Counted from the stretch's first letter, positions 35,801 through 48,103 are shown. The stretch: DNA of 64,000 nucleotides from Alnus glutinosa (GCF_958979055.1 NC_084889.1:6912261-6976260), one strand, 5' to 3'. Notes: a model not told the origin generated them from the sequence alone. Numbers and translations: made by a program.

Positions 35801-36004
35801 AAAATATCGTTGTGGACCGGCCAAACCTTTATATTGTATAATCTGTCCCTTTTTGGAGTTCATGGCATTGTAAAAAGAATTATTAATAGACAGGAATAAT
35901 AAAATATGAAGTTAAATCTAATGTTGTAAATGTATGCTTCCATTTAAATGTTTTTAGTACTCAAGTTCGCGTTTCCTCTTATATCCCAAAACGGGGGCGT
36001 GACA
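32471..36004. mobile_element. Solo LTR-like fossil, probably Ty3/gypsy
   Basis: The unit starts TGTAATACCCCAG and ends GGGGGCGTGACA, a TG...CA boundary pair. The flanks AACCT (32466-32470) and AACCC (36005-36009) look like a 5-bp duplication with one difference. At about 3.5 kb it is long for an LTR. I see no gag or pol domain inside and no second LTR, so a solo LTR is the simplest reading; the gypsy assignment comes from general likeness and is inference. It lies inside the hAT element, so it is younger than that insertion. Confidence 0.6.
34612..34835 (+). repeat. Tandem repeat of about 60 bp inside the LTR
   Basis: Four imperfect units share AGTTATGA(A/T)TAAGAGCAT and AAAGTTATGATTTATGCA; the later units are shorter and more diverged. 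Such subrepeats are common in long plant LTRs. Confidence 0.7.
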
Positions 36005-37524
36005 AACCCGACTCGATTATTAATCAGGTTGAAATTCTGAACTTGAACACGACCCGCCTACCAGCCGTGTTACCCGAACACGACCTGAGTAACACGTTTA
36101 CTTTCAACCAAACCCTGAATCCCTGATTGATCAGAGAAGTAGAGAACCCAATGTTTTATCAAAACAAAATCAATACAAGTGCTAACAAATCTAATGAAAA
36201 ATTCACTTAAATCGGCACGGGACCGAACTACCGAAGGGTGAAGCTGAAACACTGAAAATCTGGAAGAGATTCAAGAGAAGATGAGAACTCGAGAAGTGCG
36301 GCCGTGCGGACTGCGGAGTGCAGGCGATGGGCGTGCGCCGTGCGGGCCGGTGCGGCTACGCCGACTAGCGGGCTTGGGTTTCGACTACGGAGTGTGGGCG
36401 ACGGGCGTGCGCCATGCGAGCCAGTGCGGCTACGCCTACTAGCGGGCTAGGGTTCCAATTCGTTTCTTACTTTCTTAGTTTCTCAACTTTCTCCGTTTCT
36501 AACTTTCTCGATTCTTCATTGTTCTTCTACTTTTGTCTTTCTTCCTCTTTTCTTTTTCTTTTCTTTTTGTTTTTGTTTTTTTTTTTAAAAAAAACGAGTC
36601 TAATCGTGTCATAATCGGGTTCACCCGATTACGACCCGAACCCGATTACAATAAACTCAAATCCTATTTTCTCGTGTCAAGTTCGCAGGTCGTATAAAAA
36701 ATTGTTAACCCTAGGTGAACATAAGCAACCACCCCAAGGATGTACATCCAGCATGAGTCTAAAAGACTCACATAAATATATATTGTTGCTATCAAAAAAA
36801 TCCAACTAACAGAATAGTGCATATGCGTTAACGTAAACATTTACTTGAATAAGGAATCGATCACACATTTTGGGTGAAAACCAATGACTAGATTAATACA
36901 AGCACAGATCAAACTATCAAAAGAGACACAAAACAACCCAACAACAAAAAACCAACACGGAAAACCGGCTTCGGGAAACGCTGTCACCAGCGGCGGCGCG
37001 TGGACCATACACACTACCAATGGGGACCTCCCTCTTCAGCAGACGACCGCCGGAGATACTCGAACCACCAAATACAACCAGCCGCACCCTAGAAGTCATG
37101 ACGTGGCCCTCACGCACCGGTCTAGGGAGTGACTTCCCTAGCACGTGCTGGCCACGGGCTGAGTAGGAATGCCCGACACGGCCGAGGCTAGGGGCTGTTG
37201 AACCGGAAGAGGTTGGCGACCACCGTGGAGAGGTGCATGTCTTGAGAAACCTAGCCAAAGTGAGTAGATCTGACTCCAAAGAAAACACTAATGAAGCACG
37301 GTTAGACACTTCGCCGGAGACACACCAAGAAGCCACTCCCTAACACCAAAACTCCTGTGAAGTCTTCTGTCAAGGGACAACAACCACCACCGAAAAACTA
37401 GTGTGACAAAAATTCTGCAGCCCTAATGGCTAGGAGACACTTAACCTCCACAAGAACAAAACATAGAGGAAACAAAAGACCCCCTAACCCAAGAACCACC
37501 ACCAAGAGGAAGAAGGCGTGGACG

Positions 37525-37525
<1 letters not shown>

Positions 37526-37560
<35 letters not shown>
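37526..37560 (+). repeat. 35-base poly(C) run
   Basis: An uninterrupted run of 35 C is followed by GGCCGGGGGC. It marks the likely 5' end of the minus-strand retroposon-like unit. Runs of this length are prone to assembly error. Confidence 0.85.
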
Positions 37561-37562
<2 letters not shown>

Positions 37563-38412
37563 CCGGGGGCAGCCGTGGGGCGAACAAAACTCCTTAAGAA
37601 CGCTCTCTCATTTCCTTATAAATGCACACAAATGGATTGGATTGAAAAAAAGGCTTTGTTATTCCTCCTTTGAAAATTATTATTATTGTTAGTCTATTAG
37701 AAAATCATTAAATTAAAGGAGAGGTGAAACTTGTTACTAGAGTAATTTTTTTTTTACACAAATTTCCTAAGAACCGGCCTCTAAAAGTGACTTGTATTTT
37801 TTAGAATGTGAAAAACACGTTTTTTTTTTTTAATAACATATGCTTCTTACATGCTTTTTTAATAGCCATCGCTTTTATAGGCTGATTTGTAAGAAACTCC
37901 CACAAATTAGTTTGTAGGAAATTTCTGCCCATTTTTTTTTAAGCCATGCTAATAAACTCTTTTCCACATGGTGCAGAGAGAAGACAAAGACATTAGTGCA
38001 ACTGGGAATTATTGCCAGAATTAGGCTGTTAAGCATTTCAAATAACAAATTACTTATTTGCAAACAAATTATAGCCTCCAAAGCAACATACAAGCCCAAG
38101 TACACCAATCTCAAGAGTCCTGAAGATCCTAATGTTGCATAAACAAGGAAAAAAGTATGCTACAGAATAGACAACTCGGAATGCCACAATTACAATTCAT
38201 ATGAGAGGTGGTTCAGGTCACAATTAACGAGCGAACACACTGTCAATCAATCAAAAAAGGAATGAACTCAAATCAACAGCTACTAGATGCCTACAATATA
38301 GCCTCAAATAAATAATTCTCCCAGCTTCTCCTCAGATGGTGCAACCTTAACAAAAAATGTTCCCGACTGAGTGAGAGCTTAGAGTAATGCACAGAAATTG
38401 TTAGTGAACATT

Positions 38413-41400
38413 CTAGTCTTTCATTGCCCTTGCCTCAAAACCCCCTTCAGGTCGCTTTACTAGATTGTATGGCATGTAGGTTCCAAGAAGTTTATCCCAT
38501 AAGGGAAAGAAGGGCTGAGAATAGTTGTACTTCAAGCCTTGAAGTTGATGATGGATGTCATGATAAGCAGTGTTGTTCTGGAAGATGATATGGAAGATGT
38601 TGCCAGGCAACCAAAGACCACAGTGATCATCAACAGTTTTAATCACAGCAAAGCAGAAGAAAATAACAGCAGTTCGTGCAGTCATCCCTGAGATCAGAAA
38701 AGAGATGGCTCCACCAAAAGTGTCAAGCAAGAGACCCTCTAGGGGGTGATTGTAAAGGGCCCCAATTGCATAGGGAACAACCAGCCTGTGATGCTGGGAG
38801 TGGACATGGCGGTACAGAAACTTGTTATGATGCATGTAGCGATGCACAAAGTACTGCCATGTGTCCATGACAAGCATTGCAACAACAATCTGCCCAATTT
38901 GGACAGGAATGGAGGGCTGAAGCATGATCCCTGATGCATTAGCCTTTGAGGTCAACTGTAGCAACAATACAAGAGCATTAGTTGAATTTAAAGCTACTCA
39001 ATCCACCCAAAATCATCCAACAAGCAATAAAGGGTTGCAATTCTTAGGTTCTTAAAGTGATAAGGTTTCTATATGCACACAATTTGGAATTAGAAAATTT
39101 TCAAGAGAAAAAGAAAAAAGAAAGAACCATCTAAAATCACTTTAAAATCAAGCAATCAAGTGATCTCCACAATACCCGTATCAACCATAAAAGAATATCA
39201 GACATTCAGACGTTTCCACCCATGGCACTAGAATAGCAAGATATATTTTGTCCCAAGTGGGTAAAGAAGTTTTAAATTATTGCAATAATCCGCAAAAAGA
39301 TGATATTCATTGGTGTATATATGTTACATACGTAAGAGGAAAAGGAATTCACATGTGTAGTTTTCATCTTTACTAAGAGTACTAGTAGTAGTTACTCTAT
39401 AATGGTTTCCTTCCCTATATTTAGCGAAAATTTCAGAAAAAAAAATCAAAAAACAACCCACATCAGACACCCTATATATACATATCTTGGTTAGGAATCT
39501 ACAGTAACCATGTAAATATACATGGTTACATTTGATTCCCAACCTATTATTTTAATAAAAAAATAAAAAAACCATCTCGCTCTCCTCTCTCCTTCCCCCG
39601 CCCTCCATCGTCTCAATCAGCGGAATGGAAGTTGTGCCATTCTCTCGCACATGCTCTCTCCAAGTTTCAAACCTCTCTCCATATTCCGCAGCAAAACAAC
39701 GCCCAGTTCGACCCATCTCCGCCGGTGTCGTCTCCTCGGCCTCCAGCATCAAACAACGTGTTCTTCAGCAGCAAATTCCACCTATCTGTGCCCAGAGGCT
39801 CTGCACCGCATTGTCTATCTCAGCCTCGCAATAACCCACCGCTCTATCAACCTGGATTCACACCCGCAACTTCAAATACAGGTATTGTTTTATTTGTTCA
39901 AGTCTTGCAGATTGTGATGGAATACCATAATTTTGTTCCAAAAAAAAAAAATAGTTGGTTCACAAACTGTCAGACCTTCGTGCTTGGTCAAAATCCTCTA
40001 TTTTCCAACCATTGTCTCCACGAGAAGAGCATGCAGTAGAACTTGGCTTCTGGGAACCCAATCAAATCGAAGACATGGGTATAGACACAGAAAAAACTGG
40101 GTGGGTTTTGAGAGAGAGAGGACGGAGAAGATAAGAGAGGAAAGAATAAAAAAATGAATAAAAATTTAAAGTAGGAAAGAGAAAAAATAATAAAATAAGA
40201 GTAAAAAAGAGTATTTAATTGATATAGGAAAAATTAAGGGAATCTTTTGTGAGGTAATTTTTTTATAGGGAAGCAAAAAGTAGTTTTGTTCCCTAAAAAT
40301 AGGGAAAATGGTTGGGAGACTGATGCTAGTGCTCTAAAAGAGATGTCACAATATCTTTAAGCTAGGTTGAGGGGAATACATGAGTCAGTCGAAGTAACGC
40401 TTATATCAGAAGATATTATTTGAACCTTTTAGTTCTTAATAAATCTTGTAAAATAGATCACTTGAAAAAACTTGTCGTCCATACATATGGCTGACGCATG
40501 CACTATGCACGTTCACCATCAATTATTTTGAACAATTTTATGGTACTTATGAGAGACTTAACCTAGGTTGGGGTACAAGTATAAACCGATCCTAGAAAGA
40601 CTAAACAGTATAAACCGATCCTAGAAAGACTTAACCTAGGTTGGGGTACAAATACCGCCATGCTATAACACCGAACACAATGAATTGTAAGTCAAGAATT
40701 CACACATTTTTTGGCCAAGTACAATTCTTGGAAATCACCTTTTAAATCTAGCCAAATTAGATAAATTACTGACAAATTTTCTATACATAATGGAATAACC
40801 CACCTGAATTTGATCTACAATGGAACCAACTATACAGGACCACCAAACATATTAGTTTTGAATTAAATATTTTTGCTTAATAAGCTACTATACCTATTGC
40901 AGAAGCAATCCTTCGTCCAAACCAAGCAAAACAGCAAATGGCCATGCTTCCTTCAAAAGATAGCAAAAACTGAAAAAAAATATACAATTTACTTCACAAG
41001 AACTAACTATATGAGATTAAGATATCTTAGCATAAGATAATTATTCTCACATTTGTAGGCACTACAAATGGCACTATTCACAATGCAAAACAAACCAGTA
41101 CTTTAAATGTTGGGAGGCCATCAGGCAGTTCTAAGTTCAAACTCACCTCAAGCCCCCTCCTTTTAGGCCTTCCTGATGTTTTAGTGTTTTATATTGTGAG
41201 TGCTCTTTCTCTTCTTCTACCTCCACTTGTTCTTTTCTCCTTTTCTTCTTCACTTAAAATTACAAGGAGTCAAGGATCATAATTGCCAACCCAACCTTTT
41301 CCTCCATCAAACAATCAAACCTAGAATTCCAAAAGCTCTACATATTAACTTTTATCGTTTTACACGTCATTCGTCATAGCATAGTTACTTAAAAGCTTAC

Positions 41401-44400
41401 AAACTTGGTATATTCTACACATATTTCACCCCACAGCCGTATTCCTTTACTTATACATTTTCAAGGCATTATCCAGCACTGTCCAACATCAGTTGGTATG
41501 AGAATGAGAGATCGTACTACAATTTCCTTGCTAAAATTTCATTTCCTGGCAACCAATCAATAGTATGCTCATCCCAGTCAACTGTGCCAGACATTGGAAT
41601 AAATTCCAAATTTAAAGGTTCCTTCAAGATTTTGAGACCAGCATAATGATGTTGACTGGTTGGAATATGTACCAACTATTAAGATCATTGCCCAAATTTA
41701 AGTTCTACTTTAGTGAAGCAACTCCAGATAAACATGTTGCCCGCTGTTCTAGACATGAAAAAACTATTTGAATTGCTATTAGTGAAAAGATTCCCCTCAC
41801 ATCGGTCCAAGATTAGCTCTGACATCTCCAACACTGCTAGTGTCCATACTTTATTCAATTTCCATGGAAGATGGAACAACCCTACTTGTTCACTTTCTAT
41901 GATACTGGTGGTTCATTGCATCAATATACTATCATAAAAGGGAATGTCAGCCTTGTGCCAATTCCAAGAAAAGCCAAGATGATCAATGCAAGAGAAGGGA
42001 ATAGTAGACATCAACAAGCAGATTTTTATGCTCATATCCTATCATTAGTAAATTTTCATATAAAGGTTATATGCGGACAGCATACATTTTCTTTGGTGAT
42101 AGAAACTGAGAGTTGTATTAATGCTGTGTCAGGAAAAGAATTAAATAAATTGGGTTTTAAGTTTGAGCCACACCACCCAAACGTAGATTATGTGTCATGG
42201 ATCACAAACAAAAAATTGAAGATTCATGGCATCCACCATTGGCATGATGTGTGGTATGGGGAACAACCATTGAAGATATCTATCCAGACTTGTTTATTAT
42301 CACATGTTGTAAGGACGTGTGGATCATTTGCAATTCCGAAATGGAAGCATTCAGTGGAATATAATTTTTACTAGACCAGTACATGATTGGGAGGTGGATT
42401 TGGTCTCCTCTTTCTTTGAGGTGTTGTATTCTCTCTAAGTAAAGCAATGAGATGTGGATAGTATATGCTAAATCCCTTCCAAAAGGCACAAGTTTGAAGT
42501 GAAGTTATAGTATCAAGTGTTATCCATACCTACGATTTCCCCGTTTCCCAGGAAGGGTATTTGAAGAGTAAAAGCTCCTTCGAGAGAAGCATTCTTTGTG
42601 TAAATAGCGGCATTAGAGAAGATATTGGCGTTGGATAACCTAAGGAAGCAGAACGTCATTGTGGTGGATAGGTATTGTATGTGCAAGTAGAGTGGGGAGT
42701 TCATTGATCGTCTTCTTCTTCATTATAAAGTAGCAAGAGATATATGGAGCTTGCTTTTTATTTTGTTTGGTGTCGATTGGCTTGCCTAGAAGGGTGAGAA
42801 AGTTGTTGGTGAGTTAGGGAGGCTAGGAGGGGCTTCGTAACATTTTGAAAGTTTGGAGATTATGTTTAATGGGGTGTATTTGGAGAGAGCAGAATGCACA
42901 GATCTTTGGAGATAGAGAGACTTTGGTGGTAGAGCTGAAAAAGAATATATTCAACTCCTTTTTCACTTGGATAGTAGCACATAATAGTTTGTTTTTCTCT
43001 AGTTTTTCTGATTTTTTTGAATTGTTCTTCTTCTTTTTCTCCTAAATAGGAGGTTCTCTTGTATACTTCTTGTGTCTAGGATTACGATCATCTGTGCTTG
43101 TCTAATGAAATTAAATTACTTTAAAAAAAACTGAAGGAGACTATAAAGTTTAATTTGACACCATTTAAGTGTTTCCATATACTCTAAGGTTGCACATTCA
43201 CGTGGGATTGTGATGCCCATCCCGCAAAATGGACATTATATAATAGGCTGCAAATGTCATGGACATGAAATTTTTTAGCACGCCCAACTCTATACAGAGA
43301 AACATATGCATATTCTCACATTATGTCTGTGTGTGGGTGTATTTTCACACAATGCCAAGAAAAAATTCATAGTTGTGACAACCTCTCCAGACTGTAACAT
43401 CGATCCAATACACCAGCCTCCGGAATGCTACAAGTCATCTGCATCAGGGCCCACTATCTCAATATAGACTGTACACAGCATGCAAGGAAGTCGAATCTAA
43501 TCCAACAATTAATTTGGCAAAAAAGAGGTCCCATATATATTCATAAGTGGTGGAAAAATTGCAAAGCTACACTGTTTCTAATCTCTTTGAAGATCTATTT
43601 TAAACACTATCAAAATCTAAACTTGGAGTTAAGAGATAAGGAAAATCACAGGCTCGCCATATGTTAAATGTTTAATATGCTGATAATTTATGGTAAACAA
43701 CTTTTTATTTTTTGGGTGTTATCAAACCATAGCATATATCGTTTCGTTATCTTTATCTCTTTTTTTTATATATAAATAATTTAATCTTATTAGAAAGCAC
43801 AGAGAGGCGCAATCCAAATACACAGGAAATATACATGAAACACCAAACTAGGGAGAAAAAGAAGAGCACAAATCCAAAAGCTTTGGGAAATTAGAAAATA
43901 GAAGACCTTTGTGAGCCGTTGTCCAAACATAGAGGGATTTGAACATGAAAGATTTTAGCTCTACCGCCGAGCTCTCATAATCTTCAAAATTTTGCGTATC
44001 GTGTTCCCGCCAAATACATCACATTAAGCGCAAAAGAACAATCCTCCAAGCTTCTATATTACAGTGGCTTCCCAACTGGCCCCTCCAACTAGCTAACAAC
44101 TCTACTCCCTCGATGGGGCATATATCTTTATCTCTAAAGAAGATGGTGCTTTTTTTTTCTTGTTAGAAAATAGCCGATGATGACAATGAAGGAATCGAGA
44201 ACAATAATGTGGATGATAAAATGATCGGTAAGATTTTCTTTTCACTTTATTCCACCACCTTACATATGTTATCCCCCCCCCCCAACAACCCTTTTTTTCT
44301 TTGTAGTTGTTTCACAAAAGAGTCTGATTGCCAAACAAGGCAAAGGAATTAGCAGTACATGTGATGCCAAAGTAGGTGTGATGATCATCTCTAGCACTCA

Positions 44401-45267
44401 AAAGCTCGGTATACTAATCCCAAAAACACTCAAAAGGTTTACAATTTAGCAATCCCAAGGGCCTATAAGATCTCAATAAAATTTCTTCTTAATATGTCAT
44501 ATGTAGTCTATTACTTTGGAACTCACTTCATTTTCCTCCTATTCCAAATCCTATGCTGTCTAAAAAATTCTTAAGTTTTAAACTCAAGATCATACCTCTA
44601 CTATTGTTGCATTGACTTTGCTCTTTTTATAGAACACTTTACCTTAGCATCCCAAGACAACTCATTAGTTGCCTCTTCTCTCTACAATTTAAGCAGTTGA
44701 TGTGCTAAAATATTCTACTAGCTCATAATGCAGTATTTTAAAAAGCTATTTCTTCAAAGTTAAGCATAAGTAGAGATTTCAACAGATGAAGTCATATTAT
44801 TCCACAACTCAACAACAGAAAAACTCCTAGGAAAATGCGACCTAGGCACATAACGCATATATTCAGAATGGAAACAAAGGTACATTTTAGTGGCATGATT
44901 CAATTGAAAATGGAGTTCTAAAATGCCACAACACTAAGCAATCGTGCATGTTCAATGCTGTTAAACGGAAAAGGAACCACATTTTCAAAGAAACTGCCAC
45001 AAATTACACAAAATCAACAGAGTGAATTCAACAACTAACCCAGAAGAGCGCCTGAGCCACGGTGGCCTGGACGAGCTGTTGAAGCAGAACACCCTTAACC
45101 ACAGATGCGAGCGGCACCGAATTCTTCACCTCCTCTTTCTTAGTGTGCAACCGGTAATTGTCCAAAGGCGGAAGCAGCTGATAAAACCCCGCGTACAACC
45201 AGTACACCACAATTGGGGCAAACGTGCCCATCGCTTCGTCGCTCACATAACCTTCCCAGAAAACCAT
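38413..45267 (-). CDS. SBH: Sphinganine (sphingoid base) C4-hydroxylase, 2 coding exons
   Basis: This ER-membrane di-iron enzyme of the fatty acid hydroxylase superfamily adds the C4 hydroxyl to sphinganine, giving phytosphingosine. Exon 1 is 45267-45040 (76 codons), exon 2 is 38955-38413; the phase-0 junction gives 256 residues, close to Arabidopsis SBH1/2. The His clusters are present: HRYMH (114-118), HSQHH (128-132) and HDIHH (208-212). Hydrophobic stretches lie near residues 17-33 and 97-110 and about 160-185. The start is the Met before VFWEGYVSDEAMGT, matching the family N-terminus; an in-frame Met 12 codons upstream is less likely. A 5' UTR intron is suggested by GGATCTCG|GTGAGT (donor at 45720) and TTACAG (exon resumes at 45389). 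The 6.1-kb coding intron holds LINE and LTR fragments. The gene diverges from the NAC gene. Confidence 0.93.
39530..40340. mobile_element. Possible non-autonomous TIR element in the SBH intron
   Basis: ATTCCCAACC near 39534 and GGTTGGGAGACT near 40312 are inverted and enclose a GC- and CT-rich core (39580-39880) that looks like captured leader or coding sequence, followed by AG-rich and AT-rich parts. The core gives no recognisable protein. The ends are diverged and no target-site duplication was found. Confidence 0.35.
41870..42375 (+). mobile_element. LTR-retrotransposon fossil fragment (gypsy-like protease region)
   Basis: An open stretch of 167 codons contains FSLVIETESCINAVSGKEL followed by LGFKFEPHHPNVDYVSWI, which resembles the aspartic-protease region of plant Ty3/gypsy polyproteins. 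No LTRs, integrase or reverse transcriptase are seen next to it. It is a broken, isolated and probably old fragment within the SBH intron. Confidence 0.5.
42550..43130 (+). mobile_element. 5'-truncated L1-type LINE, 3' end, antisense to SBH
   Basis: Broken reading frames give LRKQNVIVVDRYCMCK and SGEFIDRLLLHYKVARDIWS, then CIWREQNAQIFGDRETLVVE and IFNSFFTWIVAH. This is the zf-RVT end of plant L1 proteins, matching the copy at 2640-3135. It ends near 43127 in an A run. Confidence 0.8.
43770..44140 (-). mobile_element. L1-type LINE 3' remnant in the SBH intron
   Basis: The same block order as the minus-strand remnants at 4275 and 12540: GCGCAATCCAAATACACAGG, then AAACATAGAGGGATTTGAA and ATTTTGCGTATCGTGTTCCC. 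It is degraded, in the same orientation as SBH. Confidence 0.6.
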
Positions 45268-47300
45268 GGCGGACTCTCGAATTTTCGAGTCGAAAGAGAT
45301 CAAAATTTAAGCTAGAATTTTCTCAAGGAATCGGAATTCGAAGCCACATTACAGCTCAAGATCTCGCATTCTATCTGCTTCTCTATACCCTGTAACAGTA
45401 TAGGGGAGGAAAAAGTTATTAAAGTTGCAATTAAAATATCTAAAAAAAAAAAAAAAACTGACTGGCTCTGGAGAATCTTATGCTGTATTATTTTCCAAAA
45501 CGAGAATAAGAAATGCAATGCTACTTAAGTTCAATCAAGCCTAAAGAACAGCCTCAGACCTAGTTGACAATGTAGAACTCTGAATTCAAATTTTGATTTT
45601 TCCTTCCCTCTCTTCTCCTACATTCTCTCGGCAACCAAACAAAAAGACTAGTGCAATTTTTATGGGAGAAACTTGAAAACATAGAAAACATTCAAACGCA
45701 GAAACCACGCAGTGACTCACCGAGATCCGGGTCGATCAAAACGCTGTATTCTCTGAAATTCGAAAGAGAAAAATGGGACTGTCTCGGATTCAGATCTAGG
45801 ACATAATTGGATCAACGATTAGAAATGCTTTACGAAGACTACGAATATAAAAACTGATTTGTTTTTTCAGGAGATTCGTATAATGTCATGTTTGCGAGGC
45901 CAAAAAAATTTCTCTTTTTTTCTTTTTTTTCTTTTTTTGGGAATGGAGAGATATTTACAGCTCACGAGCGTTTAAAGTTTTTGTTGATTCGGGGCTACAG
46001 ATACCCACAGGGTAACAAAAAAAAAAAAAAAGATTCTTGGCTACAGACACGTGTGGGCGTGCGATGGGCTCCTAAGGAACCTGATGATGTCAGGATAATT
46101 GAAGTTGGATCTTTTGACGAAGAGACAAGACACGATCTGAGATTTGCGTTAATTCTAGCCGTTGATTTGCGTGGGAACCAGTCTTTTGTATCTGAAGAGT
46201 CCGTACATGCGTAGTGGCAGTACAACTAAGATATAGACCATTCAAAAAAATGTTATTTAATATACAGCATGTGATTAGGATAATTTGATAATGAAAATAA
46301 GTCTTTAATTTTGCTTTATAAGTTCTCATTTATTTAAAGACCGATGTCCCCAAGAGATAGCTTAATCGACTGAGGATCACATTTTATAAAGTGGAGGTCA
46401 CTAGTTCGAATCTCCCATCCTCCTCTCGTGTGAACATGTCAAAAAAAATAAAAATAAATAAAGACTAATTTTACTGATATATTATTTTAATAATACAATA
46501 ATTGTATAACAGTCTACTAAATAATATTCTTATATATATATCGAATTATATAATACTAACCATACGAAATAATATACCTTAAAAAAAGAAATACTACGAT
46601 TCTAGGAAGAGTATAACTACTTGCCAATTAAATTGAAGTAGAGAACATTTGAGGTTATTTCTTATTCTAAAAAAAGGGTATAAAATCATATTATTGTTTA
46701 TGAGCAATCATCCAAACTACATATTATTAACAATATATAACGCTGCTGAGCGTGCGAAAATATATATAATTAGTGGCAAAAACAGGAATTTATCTTAGTA
46801 ATGACATAAATGAAATAATAAAATTTACATGATAATATATTTTTTTTCTCTTTATATACTATGTTTTTATTATATACAAAAGTATGGTAAACACAATTCA
46901 AAATAAAAATCATAATACGGTAATATATGCCATAATTATTTATTGTAAATGGAATAGTCATTCTGCATAATTTAAAGTACATAATTTTTTTTATATATTT
47001 TTTTAAATAAATATGACACATGTCATTATTTTATTGGTGTTGACGTGATACACTAACAAAATTCGTTAAGTGTTTTAACAGAATTTGATTACAGTTACTA
47101 ATTTGTTGTTTTTGCATATCCTGAGAACCTTTGAATTATTTATTATACTGCATAAAGCGATTTTATACTTTATGCCAACCACAAATATTGATTTTGCATT
47201 TATCCTTTAATTTTATTAGAGAATATCCAAAATTTATACTAAATGTTAGATTTGATATAAGACGACACCATAAAGAGTTTTAAGAAAAAGTTTGTACTTT
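45268..47300. other. Upstream region of SBH and AT-rich spacer
   Basis: The first 500 bases hold the SBH 5' UTR and its likely intron (45390-45720). The remainder to 47300 is AT-rich spacer with one SINE (46346-46460). The ORF at about 45888-46214 is low-complexity and unlike any family I know. Confidence 0.5.
46346..46460 (+). mobile_element. tRNA-derived SINE (same family as 14984-15097)
   Basis: A box TAGCTTAATCGACTGAGG (about 46359), CATTTTATAAAGTGGAGGTC, then B box AGTTCGAATCTCCC (about 46403) and GTGTGAACATGTCAAAAAAA. It is alignable end to end with the SINE at 14984. The flanks TAAAGACCGAT and TAAAGACTAAT are imperfect target-site duplications. Confidence 0.75.
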
Positions 47301-47301
47301 A

Positions 47302-47577
47302 TGTTCCGTTTGTTTGGTAGTAAAATGTTTTCTATCGTAAAATATTTTCAATGAAATCATTTTTCCTTGAAAGTATTTTCGGCGTTTGGTTCGTACGAAA
47401 AAATTAACAACGGCGTAAAACGGAATCCGGAAACGATTTCGTTTTCCAAAAATTAAATAGGCTTTTACGATCAAACTGAAAATGATTTTCATTGACCATT
47501 ATTTTCTCCCTCACCAAACACTGAAAAATACTGAAAACATTTTATAAAAAATATTTTACGACGAAACAAACAGAGCA
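47302..47577. mobile_element. Harbinger-like MITE (276 bp)
   Basis: The left end TGTTCCGTTTGTTTGG is the reverse complement (with mismatches) of the right end CGAAACAAACAGAGCA. TTA flanks both ends (47299-47301 and 47578-47580). Internal AT-rich arms also pair (GTAAAATGTTTT / AATATTTTAC). It lies 1.4 kb upstream of the NAC start codon. Confidence 0.65.
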
Positions 47578-47890
47578 TTAAACTATGAATCAGTTTAGTA
47601 ATTCCTAAAAAATTAATACATGAATATAATCACACTGCCTCTCTTATTTATCAATCTTTCACTCCCATATATCTCCTTCACCTTTTCTGTTCATGTTCAT
47701 GGCGTTTATGTACATTTATATCAAATTTAACAATTTTATTTGAAGTGAAATTGAATTTTAAGGAACTATCTCTTATTAGTCCATTTAGATAATTAGTTCC
47801 TAACTTCTATAGCTTGTTATTCAATGAAAATCTTAAACTCATTGTAATTTCATAATTATCAAAATAAATTGTATGGCCTTTTTTAATGAA

Positions 47891-48067
47891 TAATGATTCA
47901 ATGCCACCCAAATATACAACTTTTTACCACATTGCCTATGTGGCAAGGTAGTCCCCTACTACTTTTTGAGTTTTTTAATTTTTTAAAAATAAATTAAGGT
48001 GGGGGACCATATTGCCACATAGACAAGGTGGTGAAAAGTTGTATATTTAGGTGGTAGTGAATCATTA
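47891..48067. mobile_element. Palindromic MITE, copy A
   Basis: Nearly the whole 177-bp unit folds on itself: TAATGATTCAATGCCACCCA and its complement GGTGGTAGTGAATCATTA at the ends, and TTGCCTATGTGGCAAGG with its complement further in. The loop is an AT-rich stretch near 47975. Copy B follows 36 bases later. Confidence 0.8.
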
Positions 48068-48103
48068 CTCTTTTTTAATAGCTTGAGTGTATTGTTAATA
48101 GAA

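Larger units (their letters stand above)
32388..36713. mobile_element. Non-autonomous hAT element interrupted by an LTR
   Basis: The termini TAGGCTTGGCAATT and (right end, complemented) TAGGGTTAACAATT are inverted repeats. The flanks are an identical 8-bp duplication GGTGAACA (32380-32387, 36714-36721), the hAT length. Without the LTR insertion the element is about 790 bp. It holds an imperfect GC-rich duplication at about 36299-36450 (each half contains GGCGTGCGCC) and CCCGA-rich ends. No transposase is seen. Confidence 0.8.
32310..37575 (-). mobile_element. Poly(A)-tailed GC-rich retroposon-like unit, copy 2, split by a hAT insertion
   Basis: The minus-strand 3' end shows AGTTTTAACTTTCCCTTAAA and an A-rich tail (plus-strand 32310-32335). 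The body resumes after the hAT element at 36714 and continues through GC-rich sequence to a C run at 37526-37560. Without the insertion it is about 0.95 kb, the size of copy 1. No protein domain is recognised, and the 5' end is not well defined. Confidence 0.4.

Noticed and set aside
36917-37336. 139-codon minus-strand ORF
   Set aside because: Same type of GC-rich sequence as 31447-31843; Arg/Ser/Gly-rich without motifs, so not supported as a gene.
41100-41260. SINE-like AGTTCAAACTCACC with a pyrimidine tail
   Set aside because: Only a weak B-box resemblance; no A box or duplications.
45888-46214. 108-codon plus-strand ORF upstream of SBH
   Set aside because: It begins in a T-rich run and contains a poly-Lys stretch from an A run; no family likeness.
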